Counted from the stretch's first letter, positions 1-7,621 are shown. The stretch is DNA of 64,000 nt from Franconibacter pulveris DSM 19144 (GCA_000621185.1 KK211222.1:671765-735764), one strand, 5' to 3'. The notes: generated by a model from the sequence alone, not told the origin. Numbers and translations are program-made.

Positions 1-734
1 ACCACCGGTTCGAGGCGAACCTTTGTCGTCGGCTCGGGCGCCCACTGGCTCAGGCGCTGTTCCAGGCGCTGCACAAACACCGGTCCATTTTGCAGCAGGT
101 CTTGCGAACCGCTGGCTATCAACGCCACCGAGGCCAGCATCAGCACGCCCGCGACCTGCCGCAAACGGGCGGTGAAGGCCAGACCAGGGCGCAGACGGGC
201 GGTCAGCCCACGGCCAGCGAAAGAGAGCAAAGCCAGCATCAGCGCCGCGCCGCTGCCGTACGCCGCCAGCAACACGCCCACTGCAAGCGGTTTTTCTCCT
301 GTCGCCGCCAGGCTCAGAATCGCCCCCAGCACCGGTCCGGCGCAGGGCGACCACAGCATGCCCGTGGCCATCCCCGCGAGCAGCGCAGCCGGTAAGCCGC
401 CACGGCGCTGGCTGGCGTCATTTATCTGGTTGCCAAGCGCAACGAACGGCCGGGCGGCGAGTTGCGCTATGCGCGGCGACAACAGCGTCAACGCAGTAAC
501 GGCAAGAAACGCCAGCGCGACCCAGCGCCCCACCGCAGTGATGCGGACTACCCAGTGGCTGGCTACGGACACCAGCAGCGCGACGACGGTAAACATCAGC
601 ACCATGCCGCCCAGCAACGCCAGCAGTTGCGCCTTGCTCCCACGTGCGCTGGCGAAAACAAACGGAATCACTGGTAACGTGCAGGGGCTGAGCAGCGTCA
701 ACATCCCCGCCAGGAATGCAATTGTCAGTGTCAT
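1..734 (-). CDS. CcdA/DipZ-type cytochrome c biogenesis / thiol-disulfide membrane protein (partial)
   Basis: The reading frame starts with ATG at 734 and is still open at position 1, so the C-terminal part lies outside the window; 244 residues are visible. The sequence is very hydrophobic and has the two Cys-Pro motifs of the CcdA/DsbD transmembrane domain, SPCTLP (Cys18) and SPCAGP (Cys131). In this family the two cysteines carry reducing power from cytoplasmic thioredoxin across the inner membrane to periplasmic partners. The visible part reaches a less hydrophobic region near residue 225, so a DipZ-type protein with a periplasmic thioredoxin domain is possible but cannot be seen. The Shine-Dalgarno TAAGGAGG contains the stop codon of the upstream hydrolase gene (gap 10 bp), so the two are almost certainly co-transcribed and translationally coupled. 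Confidence 0.85.
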   Translation of the reverse strand, partial: MTLTIAFLAGMLTLLSPCTLPVIPFVFASARGSKAQLLALLGGMVLMFTVVALLVSVASHWVVRITAVGRWVALAFLAVTALTLLSPRIAQLAARPFVALGNQINDASQRRGGLPAALLAGMATGMLWSPCAGPVLGAILSLAATGEKPLAVGVLLAAYGSGAALMLALLSFAGRGLTARLRPGLAFTARLRQVAGVLMLASVALIASGSQDLLQNGPVFVQRLEQRLSQWAPEPTTKVRLEPV

Positions 735-744
735 AAAGGCCTCC

Positions 745-1335
745 TTATTTTGCCTGGCCGACAGCAGCGAGAATGATATTCGCCACGCTATCGGGCTGGC
801 TCAGCATCGACACATGGCTGGCCGCTACCTCACGAGTTTGCGCATGGATTTTTTTCGCCATTGCCCGTTCGAGGTCCGGGTTAATCATTCGATCCTGCGT
901 ACTCACCAGATACCAGCTCGGCTTTTGCGCCCAGGCGGCGTGCGTCACCTTATCGCTAAAGGCGGCGGCGCGAATCGGCCCCTGCGTTACTGGCAGCAGG
1001 CGCTGCTGCGCTGAAGGGAGATCGGGAGCGAAATCCCGCGCCAGCGCCGGTGCAGGAAGGTAAAGAAAACCGTCGGACGTCGTAGCCAGCGCCGCGCTGC
1101 CCGGCGGCGCCGGATAGCTGTTGGCCAGTTCGCCAGTAGACTGACCTTTGTCAGGGGCGAACGCGGCGACGTAGACCAGGGCTTTCACTTTCGCGTTATC
1201 GCTGGCCTCGGTGATGACCGTCCCGCCCCAGGAGTGACCGACCAGCACCACAGAGTGGGGAGACTGCGCGTGAACGGCCTGTGCGGCGCAGAGCGCCAAC
1301 AGGCTGGCGGAGAAGAGTCTGGCAAATGCTTTCAT
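745..1335 (-). CDS. Exported alpha/beta-hydrolase with internal deletion
   Basis: The product is about 196 residues with an N-terminal signal peptide (MKAFARLF start, cleavage near VHA-Q). The nucleophile elbow VGHSWGG follows within about 10 residues of the signal peptide. The rest matches the C-terminal two-thirds of exported alpha/beta-hydrolases (ITEA, YVAAFAPD, KPSWYLVSTQDRMI, SHVSML), so the catalytic Ser, Asp and His are all present. Family members are near 255-260 residues and carry about 60 residues before the elbow, including the HG oxyanion motif. That segment is absent here without loss of frame. The start at 1335 is preferred over an in-frame ATG at 1347 because the earlier ATG lies in the GAGG Shine-Dalgarno of the later one. 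First gene of an operon with the CcdA/DipZ-type gene. It may be an inactive or altered enzyme. Confidence 0.8.
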   Translation of the reverse strand: MKAFARLFSASLLALCAAQAVHAQSPHSVVLVGHSWGGTVITEASDNAKVKALVYVAAFAPDKGQSTGELANSYPAPPGSAALATTSDGFLYLPAPALARDFAPDLPSAQQRLLPVTQGPIRAAAFSDKVTHAAWAQKPSWYLVSTQDRMINPDLERAMAKKIHAQTREVAASHVSMLSQPDSVANIILAAVGQAK

Positions 1336-1462
1336 AGTGAACCTCATAACGGTGGATTAACGACTGCGCTTGCTGGCAGTCCGCCCATTTAACCCACCGC
1401 ATGTGTTCAGGCTGTTTCCGGTTGCGCCCGTTTTGTCAGGTTGTATATGTCACGGCGTCGGG

Positions 1463-1478
1463 GATACAAAAGGCTACA
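1463..1478 (-). promoter_or_regulatory. Candidate response-regulator direct repeat upstream of the truncated hydrolase operon
   Basis: Read on the minus strand the sequence is TGTAGCCTTTTGTATC, two six-base units (TGTAGC, TGTATC) with a 10-bp period. The site lies about 130 bp upstream of the hydrolase start and overlaps the histidine kinase stop. A -10-like element (CATATA) follows about 13 bp downstream. Nearly the same repeat occurs upstream of the DUF6130 gene. OmpR-family regulators usually bind such tandem repeats next to the -35 position. Assignment to the adjacent regulator is inference. Confidence 0.45.
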
Positions 1479-2784
1479 AATCGTTTTGCCGCAAAATGAT
1501 GAGCGCCTCGAGCCCGCCTTCGGGGCGATTGGTTAGCCGCAGCGAGCCGGCCATCTGGCTTACCAGCTGTGCGGCTATCGCAAGCCCTAACCCTGTGCCG
1601 CCGGTGTGGCGATTACGGGAGCTTTCCACGCGATAGAACGGCTCCAGCACCGCCTGCAGTTCATTTTCCGCAATGCCCGGCCCGTTATCCCGCACGCTAA
1701 TCGCCACGCAGTCGGCCTGCGGAAAATCAAGCTGAATTTCCGCCTTATCACCAAACTTAAGCGCGTTATCGAGCAAGTTCGTCATGATGCGGCGCAGCGC
1801 CTGTGGTCGTACGGCGAAAATATCGCGGCCGTTGCAGGGAACAAACGTCACCGCTTTTCCAACGTCCTGATAATCGCAAGCCACGCTGTCAAGGAAGGCG
1901 TTAAGGCTTACGCTCTGGCGCTCCTCCTGCGGCACCTGCGCCGAACGCGCATAGGCGATCCCCTCGCGAACCAACCGGCTCATGTTATCAAGATCCCCCA
2001 GCAGCTTATCGCGCAACTCCGGTTGATCCGTCATTTCAACGCGCAGCTTCATGCGGGTGATCGGGGTTTGCAGGTCGTGGGAGATTGCCGCCAGGATCTG
2101 CGCGCGCTCCCGGAGATGATCCTGAATGCGCGTCTGCATCGCATTAAACGCGCGCGCCGCCTGCTGCACCTCCGCCGGTCCCGTTTCAGGCATGATCTGC
2201 GCGCTGGCGGCAGCGGGCTTAAGCGCATCGACCGCCCGGGTAAAGCGCATAAACGGCCGCACCACCTGACGCACCGCCAGCCATGCGCAGCCCAGCAGCA
2301 GCAAAAGCTGCGCCGCCAGCACCAGCGGCAGCCAGCGCGCAATGGCCGGCATGCGCGGCCAGAGATCGAGTGTCAGCGGTGCGCCATCGTGCAGCGTTAA
2401 ATGCACCTGGATATGTTCGCGCGGACCGGGGATCGCATGAATGCTCATCTGATACTTTCCGCCGAGCGTCTCCTGCAGTGAACGCACCGCGTCGCGCGCA
2501 CGCCAGCTGGTGGGATAAGGCCCCGGCTCCCCCTGCGACAGTTCGTAGCGATAGTTGCCGCGCTCAAGTTTCGCAAGCCACGCCGGCCGTTCTGCGGCGG
2601 GAAGACGATCGAGGATCGCCACGCTGGTCGCTACGTCATATTCAAGATTACCGAGCATCACGGTTCTGGCGCTGCTCATGCGCTCGATCATCAGGCTGGC
2701 GAGTGTGGCGGCATTCGCGAGCAACATGCCGCCAAGAACGATGATCAGCAGGCGCGACAGTAGCGATCGCGGCCAGAGGGTCAT
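1474..2784 (-). CDS. Sensor histidine kinase (two-component system)
   Basis: A 436-residue inner-membrane kinase of the EnvZ/HAMP type. An N-terminal TM helix (about residues 9-28) and a second TM (about 150-170) flank a periplasmic sensor region. A HAMP linker follows, then the H-box AAISHDLQTPITRMK with phospho-acceptor His236, and a HATPase domain with N (LLDNALKFG), G1 (VRDNGPGI) and G2 (GGTGLGLAI) boxes. It starts at ATG 2784, overlapping the regulator stop by ATGA, which indicates coupled synthesis. The sensor domain matches no ligand class I recognise. The neighbouring genes suggest an envelope or redox-related signal, but this is inference. Confidence 0.93.
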   Translation of the reverse strand: MTLWPRSLLSRLLIIVLGGMLLANAATLASLMIERMSSARTVMLGNLEYDVATSVAILDRLPAAERPAWLAKLERGNYRYELSQGEPGPYPTSWRARDAVRSLQETLGGKYQMSIHAIPGPREHIQVHLTLHDGAPLTLDLWPRMPAIARWLPLVLAAQLLLLLGCAWLAVRQVVRPFMRFTRAVDALKPAAASAQIMPETGPAEVQQAARAFNAMQTRIQDHLRERAQILAAISHDLQTPITRMKLRVEMTDQPELRDKLLGDLDNMSRLVREGIAYARSAQVPQEERQSVSLNAFLDSVACDYQDVGKAVTFVPCNGRDIFAVRPQALRRIMTNLLDNALKFGDKAEIQLDFPQADCVAISVRDNGPGIAENELQAVLEPFYRVESSRNRHTGGTGLGLAIAAQLVSQMAGSLRLTNRPEGGLEALIILRQNDL

Positions 2785-3521
2785 GCGTTCGCCTCTTTGA
2801 TGATGACGGGCGCGGCCAGCACGTAGCCTTCGCTGCGCACCGTTTTGATATAAACAGGTTCACGCGCATCTTCGCGCAACCGCTGACGCAGGCGACTCAC
2901 CAGCAGGTCGATGGAACGCTCAAACAGTTCGGCGTCACGGCCCTGGGTCAGGTTCAGCAGTTGATCGCGATTAAGCACGCGCTGCGGATGGTCGAGAAAT
3001 ACGCGCAACAGACGGTATTCCGCGCCGCTCAGCGCAACAATCACCCCTTCTTTGTCAATCAGGTGACGCGCCGAAGTATCGAGCTGCCAGTCGCCAAACG
3101 CGATTAGACGTCCGGCTTCGGTGATTTGCAGGTTTGGCGGCAATGCGCGGGTACGACGCAAAATCGCCTTAATTCGCGCCAGCAGCTCGCGCGCGACGAA
3201 GGGCTTAATGAGGTAGTCGTCGGCACCCATTTCCAGCCCGAGGATGCGGTCAGTCTCTTCGCTGCGAGCGGTGAGCATGAGCACCGGCAGGTTGCGCTGG
3301 GTGTCGTTGCGCAGCTGGCGACACAGCGTCAGGCCATCATCGCCCGGCATCATGATATCCAGCACCACCAAATCGACGTGGGCTGAGGAGAGGATCGCAC
3401 GCATTTCGCGACCGTTGGCGGCGCCGGTAGCGCGGTAGCCAGATTTAATCAGATAATCCGTCACCAGTTCCCGAATATCCCGGTCATCATCCACCACAAG
3501 GATGTGATCAATATGTTCCAA
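2781..3521 (-). CDS. OmpR-family response regulator
   Basis: A 246-residue regulator. The receiver domain has acidic residues Asp11-Asp12, phospho-acceptor Asp55 (VLDIMMPG), Thr84 and Lys106 (YLIKPF). A C-terminal winged-helix domain (about 145-240, with SGAEYRLLRVFLDHP and the VSRLRQRLRE recognition region) makes it a DNA-binding transcription factor. The start is TTG at 3521, supported by the sequence GGGGAGG five to six bases upstream and by the absence of any other in-frame start before residue 40. It overlaps the kinase gene by 4 bp. Its likely targets are the two flanking operons of exported proteins, which share a direct repeat. Confidence 0.94.
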   Translation of the reverse strand: MEHIDHILVVDDDRDIRELVTDYLIKSGYRATGAANGREMRAILSSAHVDLVVLDIMMPGDDGLTLCRQLRNDTQRNLPVLMLTARSEETDRILGLEMGADDYLIKPFVARELLARIKAILRRTRALPPNLQITEAGRLIAFGDWQLDTSARHLIDKEGVIVALSGAEYRLLRVFLDHPQRVLNRDQLLNLTQGRDAELFERSIDLLVSRLRQRLREDAREPVYIKTVRSEGYVLAAPVIIKEANA

Positions 3522-3547
3522 AACAACCTCCCCTCTGCGACCTGCAC

Positions 3548-3575
3548 AAAAAAGACCGGCGCGCCATGGCCGGTC
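3548..3575 (-). terminator. Intrinsic terminator after the epoxide-hydrolase-like gene
   Basis: On the minus strand GACCGGC and GCCGGTC form a 7-bp stem (3554-3560/3569-3575), followed by six T. It ends the DUF6130-hydrolase transcript just before the regulator gene, so the regulator/kinase pair probably has its own promoter or depends on read-through. Confidence 0.75.
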
Positions 3576-3598
3576 CGGAACGGGTGGCGCTTCGCCTG

Positions 3599-4594
3599 CT
3601 ACAGCGAGGCGGCGTCCACCACGGCTTTGACGAAATCCTGCGGCGCTTCTGCCGGCGGGTTGTGTCCGATATTGCCGGTGAAGGTGCGATGCTCATATTT
3701 GCCGCTGAATTTCGCGCGATACGCTTGCGGCGCCGGATGCGGCGCGCCGTTGTTATCCCCCTCAATGGTGATAGTCGGCACGCTAATAACCGGCAATGCG
3801 GCTAACTTTTTCTCATAAGCATCATACTTTTGCTCGCCTTTTTCCAGGCCAAGCCGCCAGCGGTAGTTGCTAATGGTGATGGCAGTCTGGTCCGGGTTAT
3901 CCAGCGCTTTAGCGCTCTGGTTAAACATCGCGTCGCTGAATTTCCAGCCGGGCGAGGCCTGCTGCCAGATAAGCCGGGCGAAATCATGGGTATTGTTGGC
4001 ATACCCCTGACGGCCTCGCTCGGTAGCAAAATAAAATTGATACCACCATTGCAGTTCGGCCTGCGGCGGCAGCGGCTTGCGGCCTGCTTCCTGGCTGCTT
4101 ATCAGATAGCCACTGACCGACACCAGCGCTTTTACCCGTTCCGGCCATAACGCCGCCACGATATCGGCGGTGCGCGCGCCCCAGTCAAAGCCGCCAAACA
4201 CCGCCTGCTTAATATTAAGCGCATCCATCAGCGCCACCACATCTGACGCCATCGCCGAGGGTTGACCGTTACGCGGCGTTTGATCAGACAAAAAGCGCGT
4301 GCTGCCGTAGCCGCGCAGATAGGGCACGATGACACGATAGCCTTTGGCCGCAAGCTCCGGCGCAACGCTTACGTAGCTTTGAATGTCATAAGGCCAGCCG
4401 TGCAGCAGGATCACCGCCTGCCCATCGCGTGGCCCGATATCAACATACCCGACGTTGAGCACTCCGGCTTTTATCTGATGAATATGGCTGAATTCGGCGG
4501 CGTAGCTGGCGGCGGATTCTGTGGCGGCGACGGCGGAATTCACCGCGGTTAAGGCCAGTGCGGCCAGTAATGATGAGCGGAAGAGGGTTTTCAT
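3599..4594 (-). CDS. Exported epoxide-hydrolase-like alpha/beta-hydrolase
   Basis: A 331-residue protein with a Sec signal peptide (cleavage near VAA-TE). The alpha/beta-hydrolase core carries HGWP at residues 65-68, the oxyanion motif typical of epoxide hydrolases. The nucleophile elbow is GGFDWGA with Asp137 in place of Ser, and a C-terminal GHNPP supplies the catalytic His. An Asp nucleophile is the hallmark of the epoxide hydrolase / haloalkane dehalogenase branch, so an ester- or epoxide-opening periplasmic enzyme is likely; the substrate is unknown. Shine-Dalgarno AGGAG lies 6 bp before ATG 4594. It follows the DUF6130 gene by 18 bp in the same operon. Confidence 0.88.
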   Translation of the reverse strand: MKTLFRSSLLAALALTAVNSAVAATESAASYAAEFSHIHQIKAGVLNVGYVDIGPRDGQAVILLHGWPYDIQSYVSVAPELAAKGYRVIVPYLRGYGSTRFLSDQTPRNGQPSAMASDVVALMDALNIKQAVFGGFDWGARTADIVAALWPERVKALVSVSGYLISSQEAGRKPLPPQAELQWWYQFYFATERGRQGYANNTHDFARLIWQQASPGWKFSDAMFNQSAKALDNPDQTAITISNYRWRLGLEKGEQKYDAYEKKLAALPVISVPTITIEGDNNGAPHPAPQAYRAKFSGKYEHRTFTGNIGHNPPAEAPQDFVKAVVDAASL

Positions 4595-4612
4595 GGCGTT
4601 CTCCTTAGCGCG

Positions 4613-5074
4613 TTAGTGATGTGCGCCCTGGGCTGGTACGGTGAAGGCAATAGTCTTGCTGTCGAGCGGTTTGTGAGTGGGATCGGCGAGGATAATGGTC
4701 ACCTTGTGCTTCCCTGCGGGTAGCCCGACCAGAATTACCGGTTCGCCGCTGGCGTCCGCCCAGTGCCATGGATTGTCATCGACGATCACATGAATATGGC
4801 CGATACGCGGCGTGACCTTTAGCGCATCCGGTCCAAACACCGGTTCGATGCGCAAGTTCTCGGCGCGGTACTGGATGAACACCGCGCCTTTGCGCAGCGG
4901 CCCCGCCAGCGGCGCATCGACGATCAATCTGGCTGGCGGCTGGGGATGCTCCAGCGGCGCCACGGCGGCAGGCCCCAGCACATCCGCAGCGCTGAGTCCG
5001 TCCAGCCGTTCTGCCCATGCGCAGGTCGCCGAAGCGCCCATCAGGACAGATGAAATCAACACTCGGGTTAACAT
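4613..5074 (-). CDS. DUF6130 family exported protein
   Basis: A 153-residue protein with a signal peptide (cleavage near AWA-ER). The core is beta-rich, with a conserved IGHIHVIVDDNPWHWADASGEP segment and a PAGKHKVTIILADPTHKPLD segment, an arrangement like small periplasmic metal- or chlorite-associated domains. I recognise it as DUF6130-type; its function is not known. The His-rich motifs (HIHV, WHWA, GKHK, C-terminal GAHH) could bind metal, which is inference. Shine-Dalgarno GAGGAG precedes ATG 5074. It is the first gene of an operon with the epoxide-hydrolase-like gene. Confidence 0.8.
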   Translation of the reverse strand: MLTRVLISSVLMGASATCAWAERLDGLSAADVLGPAAVAPLEHPQPPARLIVDAPLAGPLRKGAVFIQYRAENLRIEPVFGPDALKVTPRIGHIHVIVDDNPWHWADASGEPVILVGLPAGKHKVTIILADPTHKPLDSKTIAFTVPAQGAHH

Positions 5075-5184
5075 TTACGCGATCTCCTCATCGTTAAGTG
5101 ATGCCTACAGGAGACCATGGCGATGTACAGGGGATATTTGCAAAACAGCGCGTTATGCAACGGGGTGTAAGAGATTGGCAGGTT

Positions 5185-5200
5185 GATACAGTGCGATACA
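5185..5200 (-). promoter_or_regulatory. Candidate response-regulator direct repeat upstream of the DUF6130 operon
   Basis: On the minus strand this is TGTATCGCACTGTATC, a perfect hexamer repeat with 10-bp period, 111-126 bp upstream of the DUF6130 start. A -10-like TTACAC follows about 14 bp downstream. It matches the element at 1463-1478 in sequence, orientation, spacing and distance to the gene. Confidence 0.5.
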
Positions 5201-5395
5201 AAAAGAGGCGGGCCTCTGACAAATAACGGTGGGCGTACGCGCCAGCGTATTCTGCGCCCCGGGCCGCCTGATTCCCTTATTCTCCTTTTCCCAACGGGAA
5301 AAAGAAGAAAACCCCGGCAGGCGACGCTGCGCGATTTTCTCCTGCGATACTCGCTCTGTACAACAGTCCAGGCCAGTCAGCGCCAACCGCCATAA

Positions 5396-5427
5396 ACAAA
5401 AAAGGCGAATAGCTCACGCTATCCGCC
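5396..5427 (-). terminator. Intrinsic terminator of the metE-like gene
   Basis: On the minus strand GGCGGATAGC-gtga-GCTATTCGCC forms a 10-bp stem with one G:T pair and is followed by six T. It lies 45 bp past the stop of the methyltransferase gene. Confidence 0.85.
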
Positions 5428-5471
5428 CTGCAAAACGCCTTATCTCATCCTCCCGCGGGAGAACAAACCGC

Positions 5472-6575
5472 TTACCAGACTTCGCTCGCGATGCCGGTCA
5501 CCAGGCGTACTTTATCCCACTGCTGCTCAACGCTCAGGCTGTTGCCCTCTTCGGTGGAGGCAAAGCCGCACTGCGGGCTCAGGCACAGCTGGTTGATGTC
5601 CACATACTGCGCCGCTTCTTTCAGACGCGCCTTCACCAGTTCCGGGTTCTCCAGCTCGCCGTTTTTGGTGGTAATAAGGCCCAGCACCACCTGCTGCTTG
5701 CCCGGACGGATAAAGCGCAGCGGCGCGAAATCGCCGGAACGGTCGTTATCGTACTCAAGGAAGAAAGCATCAATGTTCACTGTGCCGAACAGCACTTCCG
5801 CCACCGGCTCGTAGCCGCCTTCGGAGATCCAGCTTGAACGGAAGTTGCCGCGACAAACGTGCAGGCCGATGGTTAAATCTTCCGGTTTGCCCTCCAGCGC
5901 CTTATTGAGCACGCGGGCGTAAATCTTCATCAGCTCGTCCGGGTCTTCGCCGCGTTCGCGAACTTTGGCGCGCTGCTCATCAGAGCAAAGGTACGCCCAG
6001 ACGGTGTCGTCCAGTTGCAGGTAGCGGCAGCCCGCGTCATAGAACGCGCGGATGGCGTCGCGCCAGGTGGTGGCGAGGTCGTCGAAATAGTCGTTGAGAT
6101 CCGGGTAAACGGTGCGGTCGATGGCTTTCGCGCCGCCGCGGAAATGCAGCACGCTCGGGCTCGGGATGGTCATTTTCGGCTCGGCGTTGCCGCTTACGCT
6201 CTTCAGATAACGGAAATCTTCCAGCATCGGGTGGTTGCCAAAACCGACCTTGCCCACCACGCGCACACTCTGCGCTTTGGTCTGAATGCCATTGAACTGA
6301 ATGCCCTGCTCCACCTCATAAAGCTCCACGCCCTGAAGTGCTGCGAAGAAATCCATGTGCCACCAGGCGCGGCGGAACTCGCCGTCGGTCACTACGTGCA
6401 GGCCGCAGGCGCACTGCTGGGCCACGCTTTCACGGATAGCCTCATCTTCGACTTTACGCAGCGCAGCGGCGTCGATCTGGCCGGCGGCGAACTGCTGGCG
6501 CGCCTGTTTGATGGCGTCCGGGCGCAGAAAACTGCCGACTACATCGGCGCGAAACGGGGCGTGTTGACGTTGCAT
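5472..6575 (-). CDS. Cobalamin-independent methionine synthase-like methyltransferase (MetE C-terminal domain family)
   Basis: A 367-residue protein of the stand-alone MetE C-terminal (YxjG/YxjH) family. It is a TIM barrel with VGSFLRP near the N-terminus, VVTDGEFRRAWWHMDFF, and zinc-ligand-type residues in LHVCRGNFRS (His, Cys), FLEYDNDR (Glu) and SPQCGFAS (Cys). The family transfers a methyl group to homocysteine or related thiols; here the methyl donor is unknown and it is too short to be full MetE (about 750 residues). Shine-Dalgarno GGGAG precedes ATG 6575. It is monocistronic, with its own terminator and a candidate MetJ operator upstream, which fits a role in methionine recovery. Confidence 0.9.
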   Translation of the reverse strand: MQRQHAPFRADVVGSFLRPDAIKQARQQFAAGQIDAAALRKVEDEAIRESVAQQCACGLHVVTDGEFRRAWWHMDFFAALQGVELYEVEQGIQFNGIQTKAQSVRVVGKVGFGNHPMLEDFRYLKSVSGNAEPKMTIPSPSVLHFRGGAKAIDRTVYPDLNDYFDDLATTWRDAIRAFYDAGCRYLQLDDTVWAYLCSDEQRAKVRERGEDPDELMKIYARVLNKALEGKPEDLTIGLHVCRGNFRSSWISEGGYEPVAEVLFGTVNIDAFFLEYDNDRSGDFAPLRFIRPGKQQVVLGLITTKNGELENPELVKARLKEAAQYVDINQLCLSPQCGFASTEEGNSLSVEQQWDKVRLVTGIASEVW

Positions 6576-6628
6576 TTTTTTCTCCCAACCCTGCTTGATT
6601 AGTAACGCAGAGTGATAGTTGACTGTTT

Positions 6629-6660
6629 GAACTTTTGGCCGTCTGGATGGCTATATGTCC
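6629..6660 (-). promoter_or_regulatory. Candidate MetJ operator (tandem met boxes)
   Basis: On the minus strand four contiguous octamers, GGACATAT, AGCCATCC, AGACGGCC and AAAAGTTC, match the met-box AGACGTCT at 5, 5, 6 and 4 of 8 positions. MetJ binds two or more tandem boxes. The array lies 54-85 bp before the start of the metE-like gene. The match is moderate, but the gene context supports it. Confidence 0.45.
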
Positions 6661-6728
6661 AGAGAATGGCATGAGCGGCGCTCATGAGCAAACGAGGAAA
6701 TTTCATGGGTGTTGAAAAAAATTCATCT

Positions 6729-6752
6729 AAAAAAATCCCCACCGAAGTGGGG
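6729..6752 (-). terminator. Intrinsic terminator of the OBAP-family gene
   Basis: On the minus strand CCCCAC-ttcg-GTGGGG has a stable tetraloop and is followed by A and seven T. It lies just past the stop codon at 6779. Confidence 0.85.
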
Positions 6753-6778
6753 AAAAAGAAGGCACATAACGAGAGAAA

Positions 6779-7552
6779 TTAAGGGTTAGTTTTGGCATCG
6801 CTGTCGGTTACGCCGGGTATGGGCTGCGTCGGGCGCTTGTACTGGCCATTCAGGACGTCGACGCCGCTCTGCGGTTTCGCTAGTTCCCGTAAGTCTTCAC
6901 GAGATTTGCGGATCTCCTGAGTATTAACGTTGAGCTTTTTGTCGCGCTCGCTGACCAGTTCCGGCTTCGCTTCACCGTCGCGGCTAAAAGACCAGGCAAG
7001 CATCGGCGGACCGAGCGGCAGCGCTGTACCCTGTTCGCCAGGCGCGCCGGTATGCCAGACGTGCCAGGTTTTGCCGTAGCTGTTCATTTTATCTTTCATC
7101 AGGCGGTGCTCGGCCATTTTTGGGATGCCTGGCGCGATAAGCTGCCCGCTGAGAATTTCGCCATTATGCGGGTGCCAGTACTGACGCTCTTCCTGCGGCA
7201 AGGTCGCGAAAAGTTTTTCCGAGATAATATATTCCACGCCGGTCATATTGGCGTTTTTAGTATTGCCGTCAAATAAAACGCACTGCGCGAAATCCTGATT
7301 CACCTGATGGCAATAATGATGCGCTTCCATTTGATTTTCAGGGTTATCTTTCATCGGATGAAAACCCACCAGATAAATATCAAAATCGCTTAGCGGCGAT
7401 TTACTTTGCAACAGCGCTGCCCCGCTTTCCAGCACATGGGTCGTGGTGCTTTTATTTTCACCCGGCGGTGACGCTTTTTCTGCAAACCCGGAAAAGGAAA
7501 CGGCAAATAAGCTTAACGCGCCGTACAGAGGCAAATAAGTTTTCATCGTCAT
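6779..7552 (-). CDS. OBAP-family (DUF1264) exported protein
   Basis: About 257 residues with a Sec signal peptide (cleavage near GFA-EK). The body matches the oil-body-associated-protein / DUF1264 family: HHYCHQVNQDFAQCVLFDG, GVEYIISEKLF, WHPHNGEIL, KTWHVWHTG. The bacterial family has no established biochemical role. The start is uncertain: GTG 7555, ATG 7552 and ATG 7546 are all in frame and none has a strong Shine-Dalgarno, so the first ATG is used. Monocistronic, with a terminator at 6729-6752. Confidence 0.82.
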   Translation of the reverse strand: MTMKTYLPLYGALSLFAVSFSGFAEKASPPGENKSTTTHVLESGAALLQSKSPLSDFDIYLVGFHPMKDNPENQMEAHHYCHQVNQDFAQCVLFDGNTKNANMTGVEYIISEKLFATLPQEERQYWHPHNGEILSGQLIAPGIPKMAEHRLMKDKMNSYGKTWHVWHTGAPGEQGTALPLGPPMLAWSFSRDGEAKPELVSERDKKLNVNTQEIRKSREDLRELAKPQSGVDVLNGQYKRPTQPIPGVTDSDAKTNP

Positions 7553-7591
7553 CACTGTCTGTATAAGTTAGGGGCTGCTGAACGTAAACGG

Positions 7592-7621
7592 CCTCCGGTA
7601 TGGGCAGACCCATACCGGAGG
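7592..7621 (-). other. Strong hairpin between the KGG gene and the OBAP gene
   Basis: CCTCCGGTATGGG and its exact complement form a 13-bp stem with a 4-base loop. There is no T run on either side, so it is more likely an mRNA-stabilising or attenuating structure at the end of the KGG transcript than a classical terminator. Confidence 0.6.

Larger units (their letters stand above)
5075..5471. other. Gene-free stretch: DUF6130 promoter region and metE-like terminator
   Basis: No open frame here shows a convincing start or family match. The stretch holds the leader and candidate regulator repeat of the DUF6130 operon (5185-5200) and the intrinsic terminator of the metE-like gene (5396-5427). 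Nothing else was recognised. Confidence 0.6.

Noticed and set aside
172..1014. Long rightward open frame in the first kilobase
   Set aside because: It is antisense to the CcdA-type and hydrolase genes, has no family match and no ribosome site; it reflects GC-rich codon structure.
1196..1402. Leftward 68-codon frame overlapping the shortened hydrolase gene
   Set aside because: Considered as the missing N-terminal segment in another frame, but it contains no HG motif or hydrolase-like sequence.
5153..5386. Leftward 77-codon frame between the DUF6130 and metE-like genes
   Set aside because: No Shine-Dalgarno, composition unlike a protein, and it crosses promoter-like sequence.
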